Assembly: GCA_013822245.1 (NCBI GenBank) | Contig: PNKE01000039.1 | Coordinates: forward strand, 1-49,983 | Direction of reading: 5' to 3' | DNA: 49,983 bases | Source: Candidatus Solibacter sp. | GTDB lineage: Bacteria; Acidobacteriota; Terriglobia; Bryobacterales; Bryobacteraceae | Shown here: one piece after another, positions 1 through 8,474 of the stretch | Numbering within the stretch: the first letter of the stretch is position 1 | How the letters are laid out: every line of letters begins with the position of its first letter | The notes under the pieces: generated by a model | The model's database searches: none | What the model was told of the DNA's origin: nothing | The model's input: the letters and a program-made list of their open reading frames with translations, nothing else | Position numbers and translations under genes: made by a program

Positions 1-1
1 C

Positions 2-109
2 CAATGGATGCGCAGCGTGGCTAAAGGCTCGCATCGCTCCTACATCGCCAGCAGGAAGGCCGAACTGAACCCGAAAACCGATGAGGATTCGCCATCTATT
101 CGCCAATAA
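2..109 (+). CDS. C-terminal tail of an unknown protein (partial at window start)
   Basis: An open frame enters from the left edge and ends at TAA 107-109, giving 35 visible residues that end in ...DEDSPSIRQ. The piece is basic and then acidic, with several Arg, Lys and Ser, as is common for a cytoplasmic C-terminal tail. I do not recognise a family. Support is limited to the open frame and plausible codon choice, so it could be chance. The next 50 bases, up to the end of fabI on the other strand, are pyrimidine-rich and show no clear hairpin. Confidence 0.3.
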   Translation, partial: QWMRSVAKGSHRSYIASRKAELNPKTDEDSPSIRQ

Positions 110-161
110 ACCCCCCTCATTCCCAACGCCCATCCCGCCACCCCCACCCCCCGTCCGCCCG

Positions 162-932
162 CTAAAACCCCATGATCTGGTATCCGCTATCGACGTAAAT
201 CACGTTGCCCGTAATCCCGCGCCCCAGATCCGACGCCAGGAATACCGCCGTATCGGCCACCTCTTCCGGATCGCATGGCCGCCGTAGCGGCGTCGATTCG
301 GTCACCCGGTCCAGAATCTTCGAAAAATCCTTGATCCCCCTCGCCGACGCCGTCTTGATCGGACCCGCCGAAATCGCATTCACCCTGATATTCTTCGGCC
401 CCAGATCGCTCGCCAGGTACCTGACGCTCGCCTCCAGCCCCGCCTTCGCCACGCCCATCACGTTGTAGTTCGGCAGCACCCGCACCGCCCCCAGGTACGA
501 CAGCGTCATGATCGCGCCGCCCTCGGTCATCACCGGAGCCACCGCCCTCGACACCCCGATCAGCGAGTACGTGCTGATTTCGTGCGCCAGCAGAAACCCT
601 TCCCGCGACGTCTCCACGAACGGCCTCGTCAGGTCCTCCTTATTCGCGAACGCGATCGAATGCACCACCGCGTCGATCCGGTCCCCCTCGCCCCGCAGGA
701 TCTCCGATAGATGCGCCAGATCGGTCTCCTGCGTCACATCGCACGACAGCAGCCGCGCCGCCCCCAACTCCACCGCAAGTTCCTCCACCGCGTCTTGCTG
801 CCGCTCGCCCTGGTACGTCAATATCAGCTTCGCGCCCTCGCGCCGGAACGCCTTCGCAATGGCATAGGCGATCGACCAGCGGTTGGCCAGCCCGAGCACT
901 ATCGCGCTCTTGTCTCTCAACAGTTCTGACAT
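162..932 (-). CDS. fabI: Enoyl-[acyl-carrier-protein] reductase (NADH), FabI type
   Basis: FabI carries out the last reduction of each fatty-acid elongation cycle, turning trans-2-enoyl-ACP into acyl-ACP with NAD(P)H in the cytoplasm. The 256-residue length is normal for FabI. The divergent Rossmann motif GLANRWSIAYAIA (residues 14-26) is the FabI form of the SDR glycine motif. The catalytic residues fall at the Escherichia coli numbers: Tyr146 in SYLGA, Tyr156 and Lys163 in YNVMGVAK (Y-x6-K). The C-terminus ends in the usual GNVIYVDSGYQIMGF. It is a single gene transcribed leftward; the neighbours suggest no operon. Start choice is simple: ATG at 930-932, with only a weak upstream purine stretch as ribosome-binding site. 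Confidence 0.96.
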   Translation of the reverse strand: MSELLRDKSAIVLGLANRWSIAYAIAKAFRREGAKLILTYQGERQQDAVEELAVELGAARLLSCDVTQETDLAHLSEILRGEGDRIDAVVHSIAFANKEDLTRPFVETSREGFLLAHEISTYSLIGVSRAVAPVMTEGGAIMTLSYLGAVRVLPNYNVMGVAKAGLEASVRYLASDLGPKNIRVNAISAGPIKTASARGIKDFSKILDRVTESTPLRRPCDPEEVADTAVFLASDLGRGITGNVIYVDSGYQIMGF

Positions 933-1036
933 GGATTCTTCAGTTTACCAGCCTCTCCAAGGCCCGCGATGCCGTAGAACCTGTGTGGAGACTCTCTCCG
1001 CGCCGCCCGCGCCGGCGCCATTCATTTGGCGGTGTT

Positions 1037-1300
1037 GTGACCATCACCCGGCGCCGCCTCGGCGCTCTCGCACTGCCCGCTCTCGCCGCATCCCGCGCCC
1101 ACGCCAAGCCCTATTCCAGCTTCGGCGGCGTCCGGATCGGAGCCTTCTCCTTCCGCGGCCGCCCTGTCGGGAATACCCTTCAATACGGCCTCAGCGCCGC
1201 CGGACTCATGAGCAACGCCCGCTCGCCCAACCCCGCCGGCGCGGTCGCCGGGGTCCGCAAGTGCGCCGGCTACTGCCACGCGGCTCCGGCGTGGACGCTC
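1037..1300 (+). pseudogene. Decayed Tat-exported sugar phosphate isomerase/epimerase-like gene
   Basis: From GTG 1037 the frame encodes a twin-arginine-like leader (TRRRLGALALPALAASRAHA), then SSFGGVRIGAFSFRGRP, TLQYGLSAAGLMSN and a GAVAGV segment. This order resembles the start of acidobacterial exported xylose-isomerase-like TIM-barrel proteins. From memory of that family, those read roughly GVQIG..TYSFR......L.Y....GISAIELM. Several residues are missing between the blocks, as if by small in-frame deletions. After about 85 residues similarity stops, and the reading frame runs into the terminator hairpin at 1321. An intact protein would need around 280 residues, so this is read as a truncated relic. 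The resemblance was judged by eye. A cytoplasmic member of the same broad family is intact at 5969-6802. Confidence 0.45.
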
Positions 1301-1320
1301 ACCCCGTCGAGTCTCAATGA

Positions 1321-1350
1321 AACGGGCGGGTCCGTGAGGACCCGCCCGTT
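1321..1350 (-). terminator. 13-bp GC-rich hairpin downstream of the TonB receptor gene
   Basis: Bases 1321-1333 pair perfectly with 1338-1350 around a four-base loop that reads GTGA on the plus strand. The hairpin lies 21 bases beyond the stop codon of the minus-strand receptor. No T-run follows on either strand, so it is either an atypical intrinsic terminator or a transcript-stabilising 3' hairpin. Confidence 0.6.
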
Positions 1351-1371
1351 GAGTGTTGGGTTGGAACTGGT

Positions 1372-4300
1372 TTACCAGCCCAATCGCAGACCGAAGCGGA
1401 ACACCCGCTCGTCGATGCCTTCACGGCCCGTGTTGCGGATTCCCGTCACCTCGAAGACGCCGCTGCGGAAGGTGCCGTCGGCGTTCTTCACCAGGTTCGA
1501 GATGTTGTTGCTCGGATTCGAGAAGTGAGGCGTGTTGGTGGCGTTGAACGCCTCAGCGCGGAACTGCAGGTCGACCCGTTCGCCGAGCTTGAACCGCCGG
1601 AATACGCCCAGGTCAACGTTGATGATGCCCGGACCCAGCAGCGTGTTGAAGCCTGCCGTGCCGAACCGCGGCGTCGTTATCGGGGCGAAAGCGTCCATGT
1701 CGAAGAACGGCATGCCCGCGCCAACGTGGCCGAGTTTCTTCACGTCGGCCTTCACCTGGTCGGCCCGCTGGGAGCTTTCAGGAGCGTTCAGCGACGTGCC
1801 CGAGGCCGTGACCGAGAACGGGTTGCCCGACATCATCGACAGCAGACCGTTCACCTGCCAGCCGCCGAACAGCTTCGATGCCAGCCCGGAGGTGGCCAGA
1901 GACTTGCCCGCGCCGAACGGCAGTTCATAGACGCTCATGGCGGTGAACCGCTGCGGCTGATGGATGCCGCACTGGGACTTGTTCAGGCCGAAGTACTGCG
2001 GAATCTTGATCGCCACGCGATCGCCCGAGTTGCCGAAGCCCGCCGGCGCGATGCACTTTGACCAGGTGTAGGCCAGGTTCAGTTGCAGACCGTTCGACAT
2101 CCGCTTGTCGAGCGTCGCCTGCAGCGCGTCGTAGGTCGAGTTGCCGAGCCTGTTCACCACCGCCAGGCTCACGTTGCGCTGCGTGGACGGGAAGTAGACG
2201 CGGCCGGCCGCGCCCCCGCCCACCACGCCGTAGTTGCGCTCCTCGAAGCCCATCACGCCGACCGACCGGGTGGCCACATAGCCCACCTGGGCGACGAAGT
2301 TGAACGGCAACTGCCGCTGGATGGTGAAGTTCCAGGACTGGATGTATCCGCGCCTGAAGTCCGAATCGAGCGTGTTGGCGACCACGTTCAACGGCAGGTC
2401 GATGATGCCGTTGCCGTGTGAGGGCTGCGTCAGCACCGGGATGCCGGTCTTCAACGTGCCCGCCCACGAAAACGCGTTGGGCGCGTTCTCGGTCTGCGCC
2501 GTCAGCAGCGGGTGGTTGGTGCGCATCGCCCGGGCGATGTTCCACGGATCGATGTTGATGCCGTACCCCGTGCGGACAACCGTCTTGTCGTCGAGGCGGT
2601 AGGCGATGCCAATCGACGGGGCGAACAGCTTGCTGCTGTTCGACACCCCGCAGTCGCGCGGCGCGTTGCCCACGCCGCACACCATCACCTTGTTGGGATA
2701 CTGCGAGTCGCCCGGGAAGATGTAGCGTTCCAGGCCGCGGTCGTTGCGCGTCGGCATGGGGAACGTATTCCACCGCACGCCGTAGTTGATGGTCAGCTTC
2801 CGGCTCGCCTGCCACTGGTCGCGGACGTAAAGGCTCGCCATCGACGTGCGCGTGCCATAGACGTCGGGCCACTGGTAGATCTTGCCGATCGTCGTCGCGT
2901 AGCCGAGCAGGAAGGTGCTGATCGAGTTGAACTGGTTCGACGCCGGGCCGCCGTTCAGCGTCGTCGGACCGCCGGAGAAGCTGAAGCCGCCTGGCGCGCC
3001 CCAACTGCCGCCGTAGAACTCGGGCTGCGTGTGGTTGAGCTGCTGCCAGCTGAACTCGGCGCCGTAACGGATGTTGTGCGTGCCTTTGGTCCAGTTCATG
3101 TTGGCGATCCACTGATACTGCGGGTCGCTGCGGAAGTACGGCATGTAGGAGTCCGCCAGGCCGAACGTGGTGTAGTTGGTAATGCCGAAGCCCGGCCAGC
3201 CGCCCTCGAAACGCCGCGAACCGTTGGTGCCGGGGATGCCCAGGTCCAGACCGATCTTCTTGTCCAGGCCCGGCTGCTCCACGTTCGTGTTCATCTTCGT
3301 GTAGCCGAAGTTGGTGTCGAAGATCATCGTCGGCGAGATGGTGTAGGTCATGGCCATGGTGGTGCCAAACGTCTTGCCGAAACCGTTGCCGGGGTTGCCG
3401 CCGGCCAGCGCCGATCCCAGGAACTGATCGCCGAACCGCGTCGGCATCATGGCGTCGTAATTCATGATGCTGAACCGGCCGTACGTCGTGATGCGCGAGG
3501 TCGGGTTGTAGTTGATCTTCGTGTCCAGCGACTTGCGGTCGAACGCGAACGTGCCCTGCGAGTAGTAGTTGTTGGTCAGCAGGCCCGGCTCGGTCGGGTT
3601 CGGCATGAACGTGGCCAGTTTCGCCGCGATCGAGTCGATGCGGGCCGACGGGACGATGTTGCCCGCGAATGGCAGCCGGTCCCTGCCGTCGATGGTGCCG
3701 GTGGCCGGATCATAAACCAGCCGCGGCGACTCCGCCATGTTGCCCGTCTTCATCGTCGCCGTGGGCACCGTCGACAGGCCGCCCGCGAACTGGCGGTCGT
3801 AGGTGCCTTCATAGCTGGCGAAGTAAAACAGCTTGTCCTTCTTCACGGGGCCGCCGATGGTGGCGCCCTGCTGGTTGTACACCAGCTTCGGCATGTCCTG
3901 CGAGAAGGGCAGGAAGAACGGCCGCGCCTTCGTGTTGTTGTTGTTGTGGTACCAGAACGCCGAGCCATGCACGTCGTTGGTGCCGCTCTTGATCTGGACG
4001 TTGATCGCCGCGCCGCCCGCCAGGCCCTGCTCGGCGTCAAACGCGTTGGTCACCACATTGACGGTCTCGATGGATTCCAGCGCCGGCACATACGCCGTGA
4101 CGTGCGGCAGCCAGACGTTGAATTGCGTCGCCCCGTCCAGGCGGATGTTGTTCGACGCCGAGGCGACCCCGTTCACTTCATACTGCAGCGACCGCGAAGG
4201 GTTCGACGGCACCGAGTGCGAGGTGCGCGGCGGCGTGAAACCCGGCAGCGCGTTGAACAACTGCTGGTAGTTGCGGCCCGGCGGCACCGGGACGTTGAGC

Positions 4301-4752
4301 AGCGTCGTCGTGCCCACCTCGGCCCGCACCTCGGCGCGGTCGGTCTGCAGCGAGGACGCCTGCCCGGTCACGATGATCGTCTCGGTCAGCGCGCCGATCT
4401 CCAGCGAGAAATCGACACGCGCCACCGAGTTGGTCGAAACCAGCACGCCCTTGCGCGTCACGGGCCTGAAACCGCTGGCCGTCACCGAAACCTCATACTC
4501 GCCGCCCGTGAGGGTGGAAAACGTATAGGTCCCTGATTCGCTGCTGACCGCCTGGCGCGACTGGCCCGTCGCGGCCTGCCTGATGGTGATCGTTGCGTTG
4601 ACGATAGGCGCGTTGCTGGGATCAGCCACGTTGCCCACCAGTGAGCCATAAAGAATTTGCGCCTGCGAGACCGGCGCGGTGGTACAGAGCAAAACAACAA
4701 CTGCGAGCAGTGCCAAGACGAGCGGCCTGCCTGTTCGGCTGAGTTGTATCAT
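1372..4752 (-). CDS. TonB-dependent outer-membrane receptor with carboxypeptidase-regulatory-like domain
   Basis: This 1,126-residue protein is predicted to import an unknown large substrate across the outer membrane, using energy from TonB. Residues 1-31 form a signal peptide ending in SQAQ. Residues about 34-115 form a CarboxypepD_reg/Cna-B-like beta domain (SLVGNVADPSNAPIVNATI). A plug domain follows, with VPVPPGRNYQQLFNALPGF near 150 and NNIRLDG near 200. The rest is a beta-barrel rich in aromatic turns. The last residues, FRFGLRLGW, end in an aromatic as expected for outer-membrane insertion. This is the Oar-like architecture common in Acidobacteriota, not a SusC with SusD partner; no SusD gene is nearby. 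Translation starts at ATG 4750-4752 after a weak AAGGGA site. It has its own promoter and 3' hairpin, so it is a single-gene unit. It is only distantly similar to the receptor pair at 25-33 kb. Confidence 0.93.
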   Translation of the reverse strand: MIQLSRTGRPLVLALLAVVVLLCTTAPVSQAQILYGSLVGNVADPSNAPIVNATITIRQAATGQSRQAVSSESGTYTFSTLTGGEYEVSVTASGFRPVTRKGVLVSTNSVARVDFSLEIGALTETIIVTGQASSLQTDRAEVRAEVGTTTLLNVPVPPGRNYQQLFNALPGFTPPRTSHSVPSNPSRSLQYEVNGVASASNNIRLDGATQFNVWLPHVTAYVPALESIETVNVVTNAFDAEQGLAGGAAINVQIKSGTNDVHGSAFWYHNNNNTKARPFFLPFSQDMPKLVYNQQGATIGGPVKKDKLFYFASYEGTYDRQFAGGLSTVPTATMKTGNMAESPRLVYDPATGTIDGRDRLPFAGNIVPSARIDSIAAKLATFMPNPTEPGLLTNNYYSQGTFAFDRKSLDTKINYNPTSRITTYGRFSIMNYDAMMPTRFGDQFLGSALAGGNPGNGFGKTFGTTMAMTYTISPTMIFDTNFGYTKMNTNVEQPGLDKKIGLDLGIPGTNGSRRFEGGWPGFGITNYTTFGLADSYMPYFRSDPQYQWIANMNWTKGTHNIRYGAEFSWQQLNHTQPEFYGGSWGAPGGFSFSGGPTTLNGGPASNQFNSISTFLLGYATTIGKIYQWPDVYGTRTSMASLYVRDQWQASRKLTINYGVRWNTFPMPTRNDRGLERYIFPGDSQYPNKVMVCGVGNAPRDCGVSNSSKLFAPSIGIAYRLDDKTVVRTGYGINIDPWNIARAMRTNHPLLTAQTENAPNAFSWAGTLKTGIPVLTQPSHGNGIIDLPLNVVANTLDSDFRRGYIQSWNFTIQRQLPFNFVAQVGYVATRSVGVMGFEERNYGVVGGGAAGRVYFPSTQRNVSLAVVNRLGNSTYDALQATLDKRMSNGLQLNLAYTWSKCIAPAGFGNSGDRVAIKIPQYFGLNKSQCGIHQPQRFTAMSVYELPFGAGKSLATSGLASKLFGGWQVNGLLSMMSGNPFSVTASGTSLNAPESSQRADQVKADVKKLGHVGAGMPFFDMDAFAPITTPRFGTAGFNTLLGPGIINVDLGVFRRFKLGERVDLQFRAEAFNATNTPHFSNPSNNISNLVKNADGTFRSGVFEVTGIRNTGREGIDERVFRFGLRLGW

Positions 4753-4851
4753 CTATTTCCCTTTCTGAAGCATGAACTGACGCGAAACCCGCCTGGCGGG
4801 GACCGGGCACAATAGCCGCATGACCCACCAGGAGATAGTCTCGTGGCTGCT

Positions 4852-4879
4852 ATTATACATTCTTAATTTGCACTGTCAA
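4852..4879 (-). promoter_or_regulatory. Consensus sigma-70-type promoter for the TonB receptor at 1372-4752
   Basis: Read on the minus strand, TTGACA (4879-4874) and TATAAT (4857-4852) are both perfect consensus hexamers separated by 16 bases. Transcription would start near 4845, giving a leader of about 95 bases before the ATG at 4752. The surrounding bases are AT-rich against a GC-rich background, which supports a real promoter. Confidence 0.85.
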
Positions 4880-4906
4880 CAGTGAGACCGTGGTGAGTCC
4901 GCGGGC

Positions 4907-4948
4907 CCGAGACCGCTGGCGTGAGACCGCAGGCGTGAGACCGCAGGC
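4907..4948. repeat. Tandem repeat of a 14-base unit, about three copies
   Basis: GTGAGACCGCAGGC occurs twice back to back (4921-4934, 4935-4948) and once more in degenerate form (4907-4920, 11 of 14 bases matching). A further related fragment begins at 4882. The array lies 28 bases upstream of the -35 box of the receptor promoter. It could be a repeated regulator-binding site or a simple dispersed intergenic repeat; the sequence alone does not decide. Confidence 0.75.
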
Positions 4949-5027
4949 GTGCGAAAGCAGCCCCGGCCACCGGTCTTTCGTACACGCGCCGGCGCGCAGG
5001 CCGGAGGCTTCGGCGGGTGGCTCCGCC

Positions 5028-5972
5028 TCAGCCCGTCCTTGACTCGCGATACCAGTCCAGCGTCAACCTGAGGCCTTCCTCGAAGCTGAACCGCGGCGCG
5101 TGGCCGAGGTCGCGCACAGCGGCCGCGGTGTCGGCCAGCGAGTCGCGGACATCGCCCGCGCGCGGCTCGCCGTATTCGGGCTGGAGGTCCAGTCCCGCCA
5201 TCCCGCACAGCATCCGCCACGTCTGGTTCAGCGTGTAGCTCCGCCCGTTGCCGGCGTTATAGACCTTGCCCGAAACCGCCCCGGCCTCCGCCTTCGACGC
5301 CTTGACGCACAGCGCGGCCACATCCTCCACAAACGTGAAGTCGCGCGACTGTTCGCCGTCGCCGAAGATGGTGGGCGCCTTCCCGTCGATCAGGCAGTTC
5401 AGAAAGATCGACAACACGCCGGAGTACGGCGACGTCGGATCCTGCCGCGGCCCGAACACGTTGAAGAACCGCAGCGACACGGTTTCCAGCCCGTAACAGT
5501 GCGAAAACACCGAGCAGTAATACTCGCCCGCCAGCTTCTGCATCGCATAGGGCGACAGCGGCTGCGGCCTCATCGCCTCGGTCTTCGGCAGCACCTCGGT
5601 ATCGCCATAGGCCGACGACGACGCCGCGTACACCACCCGGCCCGACTTGCGCGCCACGCAGGCCTGCAAGAGGTTGAACGTGGCGTTGATGTTGGATTCG
5701 TGCGACGGCACCGGATCGCTCACCGAACGCGGAACCGACGGAATCGCCGCCATGTGGAAGACCGGCGCGCCCGGCTCGATGAACTTCTCGAACGCGCCGG
5801 GGCTGCGCAGGTCGGCCACGCAAAGGTCCACCTGATCCAGCCCGGCGAGGTTGTCCCGCTTGCCGGAGGTGAGGTTGTCGATCACGCGGACGTGATGGCC
5901 GTCCGCGACAAGGGAGCGTACAAGGGTGGAGCCGATGAAACCGGCGCCGCCCGTAACGATGGCAAGACTCAT
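5028..5972 (-). CDS. NAD-dependent nucleotide-sugar epimerase/dehydratase (extended SDR)
   Basis: This 314-residue extended SDR is expected to epimerise or modify a nucleotide-activated sugar, most like UDP-glucose or UDP-N-acetylglucosamine 4-epimerases. The NAD-binding motif GGAGFIG is at residues 8-14. The active-site Ser is near 119-120 in YAASSSAYGD, and Tyr142-x3-Lys146 lies in SPYAMQKLAGEYY. SLRFFNVFGPRQDP and DGEQSRDFTFVEDVA are typical of the GalE/WbpP branch. The ATG overlaps the stop codon of the upstream isomerase gene by four bases (ATGA, 5969-5972), so the two are translationally coupled. The exact sugar is not determinable. The nearby divergent glycosyltransferase gene hints at glycan or cell-surface polysaccharide synthesis. 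Confidence 0.9.
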   Translation of the reverse strand: MSLAIVTGGAGFIGSTLVRSLVADGHHVRVIDNLTSGKRDNLAGLDQVDLCVADLRSPGAFEKFIEPGAPVFHMAAIPSVPRSVSDPVPSHESNINATFNLLQACVARKSGRVVYAASSSAYGDTEVLPKTEAMRPQPLSPYAMQKLAGEYYCSVFSHCYGLETVSLRFFNVFGPRQDPTSPYSGVLSIFLNCLIDGKAPTIFGDGEQSRDFTFVEDVAALCVKASKAEAGAVSGKVYNAGNGRSYTLNQTWRMLCGMAGLDLQPEYGEPRAGDVRDSLADTAAAVRDLGHAPRFSFEEGLRLTLDWYRESRTG

Positions 5973-6802
5973 AATTTCTCGATGATGGATTCCAGATGGC
6001 GCAGGCTCTCGGAAGCGATCCGCTCGGCGCCCGGCGCGAAATCGAAGGCTTCCAGCGAAACCCAGCCCTTGTAGTCAAGGCGTTTCAGCGTCGCCAGCAC
6101 CGGCGCGAAATCGTAGTCGCCCGTGCCGCAGTGCCCGCCGCCGGTCTCGTTCACATGAACGTGGCCAATGACGCCAAAGTGCTTTTCGACCAGCTCGGCG
6201 TGCGGCGCCGCCTCCTCCACCGCGTTATGGGTGTCGAACATGGTCCGGATCGCCGGACTGGAGATCCGGGCGACGATCGAGGCGGCTTCGTCCAGCGACA
6301 GCACCACGTCGGTCTGGTTCGACGGCAGCGCCTCCACCAGCAGCCTCACGCCGCGCTGTTCGGCATGCGGCGCAACCGCCGCCAACCCGTCGATGTAGCG
6401 CTTGGTGGCCTCCTCGCGCGTCGAGCCGCCCGTTGTCCCGCGCTGCAGCGGCGATCCGAACACCATCACGCCGCCGGGGCCGAGGTCGGCGCACAGGTCG
6501 ATGAGATTGACGATATGCTCCCACGAGCGGGCGCGCAGTTCGCCGTCCGGCGTCGTGACGTGCAGGCCCTTGGGCGACACCATCAGCCAGTGCAGGCCGG
6601 CGAAGACCAGCCCTTCGTCCCGGATGATGCGGCGGTATTCGGCGCGCGCGCCGGCCGGTATGGTCGCGGGATCCTCGGCCAGCGTGAACGGCGCGATCTC
6701 GATGCCCTCATAGCCGGTCTCCCGGATGTGTCTGGCCGCCTTGTCGAAGTCCCATCCCTGATAGACCTCGTTGCAGATCGAGTGGCGGAATCGGTAACCC
6801 AT
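5969..6802 (-). CDS. Sugar phosphate isomerase/epimerase-like TIM-barrel protein
   Basis: This 277-residue protein belongs to the xylose-isomerase-like/AP-endonuclease-2 TIM-barrel family, metal-dependent enzymes that often isomerise or epimerise sugars. Likely metal ligands are Glu157 (LLVEALPSN), Asp190 and His192 (FDTHNA), His216 (HVHVNETG) and Glu251 (VSLEAFDF), spaced as in the family. There is no signal peptide, so it acts in the cytoplasm, unlike the decayed exported relative at 1037. It is first in a two-gene minus-strand operon with the nucleotide-sugar epimerase. It diverges from the gene at 6885 across 82 bases that show no convincing promoter. Substrate unknown; hydroxypyruvate isomerase or a tagatose/fructose-type epimerase are alternatives. 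Confidence 0.87.
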   Translation of the reverse strand: MGYRFRHSICNEVYQGWDFDKAARHIRETGYEGIEIAPFTLAEDPATIPAGARAEYRRIIRDEGLVFAGLHWLMVSPKGLHVTTPDGELRARSWEHIVNLIDLCADLGPGGVMVFGSPLQRGTTGGSTREEATKRYIDGLAAVAPHAEQRGVRLLVEALPSNQTDVVLSLDEAASIVARISSPAIRTMFDTHNAVEEAAPHAELVEKHFGVIGHVHVNETGGGHCGTGDYDFAPVLATLKRLDYKGWVSLEAFDFAPGAERIASESLRHLESIIEKL

Positions 6803-6884
6803 TGGATCTCATGATAACCGCATGGCATGGCCCGTAACAAACCCAAAGCCCCCGCCCGCCCGCTTGTTAGAATCGTGAGGACCC

Positions 6885-8363
6885 ATGGCCGCCCGCAAGC
6901 TCATCTCCATCCTCATCCCGGCCTACAACGAGGAAATCCACCTCGAGGCGCTGCTGGAGCGCGTCCTGGCGGCTAGGCTGCCTGACGGCTTTGGCCGGGA
7001 AATCGTGCTCGTCGACGATGGTTCGACCGACGAAACCGGCGCCATTGCCGCCCGCTGGGCCGCAGCCCATCCCGGCCTGGTGCGGCTGTTCACCCATGAT
7101 CGCAACCTCGGCAAGGGCGCCGCCATCCGCCTGGCCGTCGAAAACGCCGCCGGGTCGATCTCCATCATCCAGGACGCCGACCTTGAATACGACCCCGGCG
7201 ACTACCCGCGCCTGCTCAAGCCGCTCATCGAGCACAAAGCCGACGCCGTGTTCGGCTCCCGCTTCGGCTTCAGCGAGGAACGCCGCGTTCTGCTCTACTG
7301 GCATAGCGTCGCCAACCGCTTCCTCACCGGGCTCTGCAACATGGTGTCGGACCTCAACCTCACCGACATGATGACCGGCTACAAAGCCTTCCGCACCTCG
7401 CTCATCCGCACCATCCCGCTGCGCTGCCGCGGCTTCGGCATCGAACCCGAAATCACCGTCAAGCTCGCCCAGCGCGGGGCCCGGATCTATGAAGTCCCGG
7501 TCTCCTACCACGGGCGCGGCTACGCCGAGGGCAAGAAGATCCGCCTCGGCGACGCCCTGCGGACGCCATTCGTGATCCTCTGGCACGGCCTGCGCCGCGA
7601 CGTCTACCTCAACCCCGGCGCCCGCATCCTCGACGCCCTGGCGTCCACGCCGCGCTTCAATGAATGGATGGCGTCGGTCGTGGCGCCCCATCTCGGCAGC
7701 CGCGTCCTCGAAATCGGCGCCGGCATCGGCAACCTGAGCGCCCTGCTGAGCCGCGGCAGGAAGCGGTATACCGCCACCGACCTGGACGCCGAACACGTCG
7801 AACGGCTCGCCGTCCGTTTCGCCTCCAACCCCCGCATCAGCACGCATCTGCTCGACGCCGCCGATGCGGCCGGCTTCGAGCCACTCACCGGCACGGTGGA
7901 CAGCGTCGTCTGCCTCAACGTGCTCGAACACGTCGAGGACGGCCGGGCCGGTTTCAGGAACCTCTTCAACCTGATCGAGCCCGGCGGCCGGGCCGTCGTC
8001 CTCGTGCCTCGAAGCATGCGGCTCTTCGGCACGCTGGACGAGGTGCTCGGCCACTGCCGCCGCTACCGGCGCGATGAACTCGACGCCCGGATGCGCGAAG
8101 CCGGCTTCGTCGTCGAGCGGATGCTGGACTTCAACCGGCTGACCGTCATCGGCTGGTGGGTCAACGGGCGGCTGTTGCGCCGCCGCTCGTTCGGCCGCTT
8201 TCAGTTGGCCGTCTTCGACCGCCTGGTGTGGCTCTGGAAACGTCTGGAGCCGCTGCTGCCGTGGGGCGGGGTCTCGTTGATCGCCGTCGGGCGCAAGCCC
8301 TGGCCGCCGGCCTCGAACGCGGACCAGAACGGTCCGGACACGCCTGCCCGGGATTTTGAATAG
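6885..8363 (+). CDS. Bifunctional glycosyltransferase family 2 / class I SAM-dependent methyltransferase
   Basis: A 492-residue fusion. Residues about 6-235 are a GT2 domain of the polyprenyl-phosphate (dolichyl-phosphate-mannose synthase-like) type: ISILIPAYNEE, VDDGSTDET (43-51), GKGAAIR and the Asp97-Ala-Asp99 metal-binding motif in QDADLEYDP. Residues about 245-440 are a Rossmann methyltransferase: the SAM motif VLEIGAGIGNLS (274-285), the acidic motif II ATDLD, and NVLEHVEDG. No membrane segment stands out, so it should act at the inner face of the membrane. It presumably loads a sugar on a lipid carrier and methylates a glycan intermediate; both substrates are unknown. The neighbouring nucleotide-sugar epimerase fits this. 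The ATG at 6885 follows GAGG with short spacing. The gene is C-ending in its codons, unlike the sdh genes that follow. Confidence 0.9.
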   Translation: MAARKLISILIPAYNEEIHLEALLERVLAARLPDGFGREIVLVDDGSTDETGAIAARWAAAHPGLVRLFTHDRNLGKGAAIRLAVENAAGSISIIQDADLEYDPGDYPRLLKPLIEHKADAVFGSRFGFSEERRVLLYWHSVANRFLTGLCNMVSDLNLTDMMTGYKAFRTSLIRTIPLRCRGFGIEPEITVKLAQRGARIYEVPVSYHGRGYAEGKKIRLGDALRTPFVILWHGLRRDVYLNPGARILDALASTPRFNEWMASVVAPHLGSRVLEIGAGIGNLSALLSRGRKRYTATDLDAEHVERLAVRFASNPRISTHLLDAADAAGFEPLTGTVDSVVCLNVLEHVEDGRAGFRNLFNLIEPGGRAVVLVPRSMRLFGTLDEVLGHCRRYRRDELDARMREAGFVVERMLDFNRLTVIGWWVNGRLLRRRSFGRFQLAVFDRLVWLWKRLEPLLPWGGVSLIAVGRKPWPPASNADQNGPDTPARDFE

Positions 8364-8474
8364 AATGGTGATTTCCGGGCGTCAATGAAGAGCTTCCCGC
8401 TCTTCGGTCTGAGACAGCGGCGCCTTCGATGAACCCTCCCGAGTGCACAGGCGCGGGGGCAGCGGAGTGTCATT

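Noticed and set aside
2512-4536. Long open frame opposite the first TonB receptor
   Set aside because: Arg/Val/Asp-rich shadow of a GC-rich gene; the receptor on the other strand has complete domains, signal peptide, promoter and terminator.
6868-6873. TAGAAT as the -10 box for the glycosyltransferase gene
   Set aside because: It lies only 12 bases from the ATG, clashes with the ribosome-binding site and has no matching -35 box.
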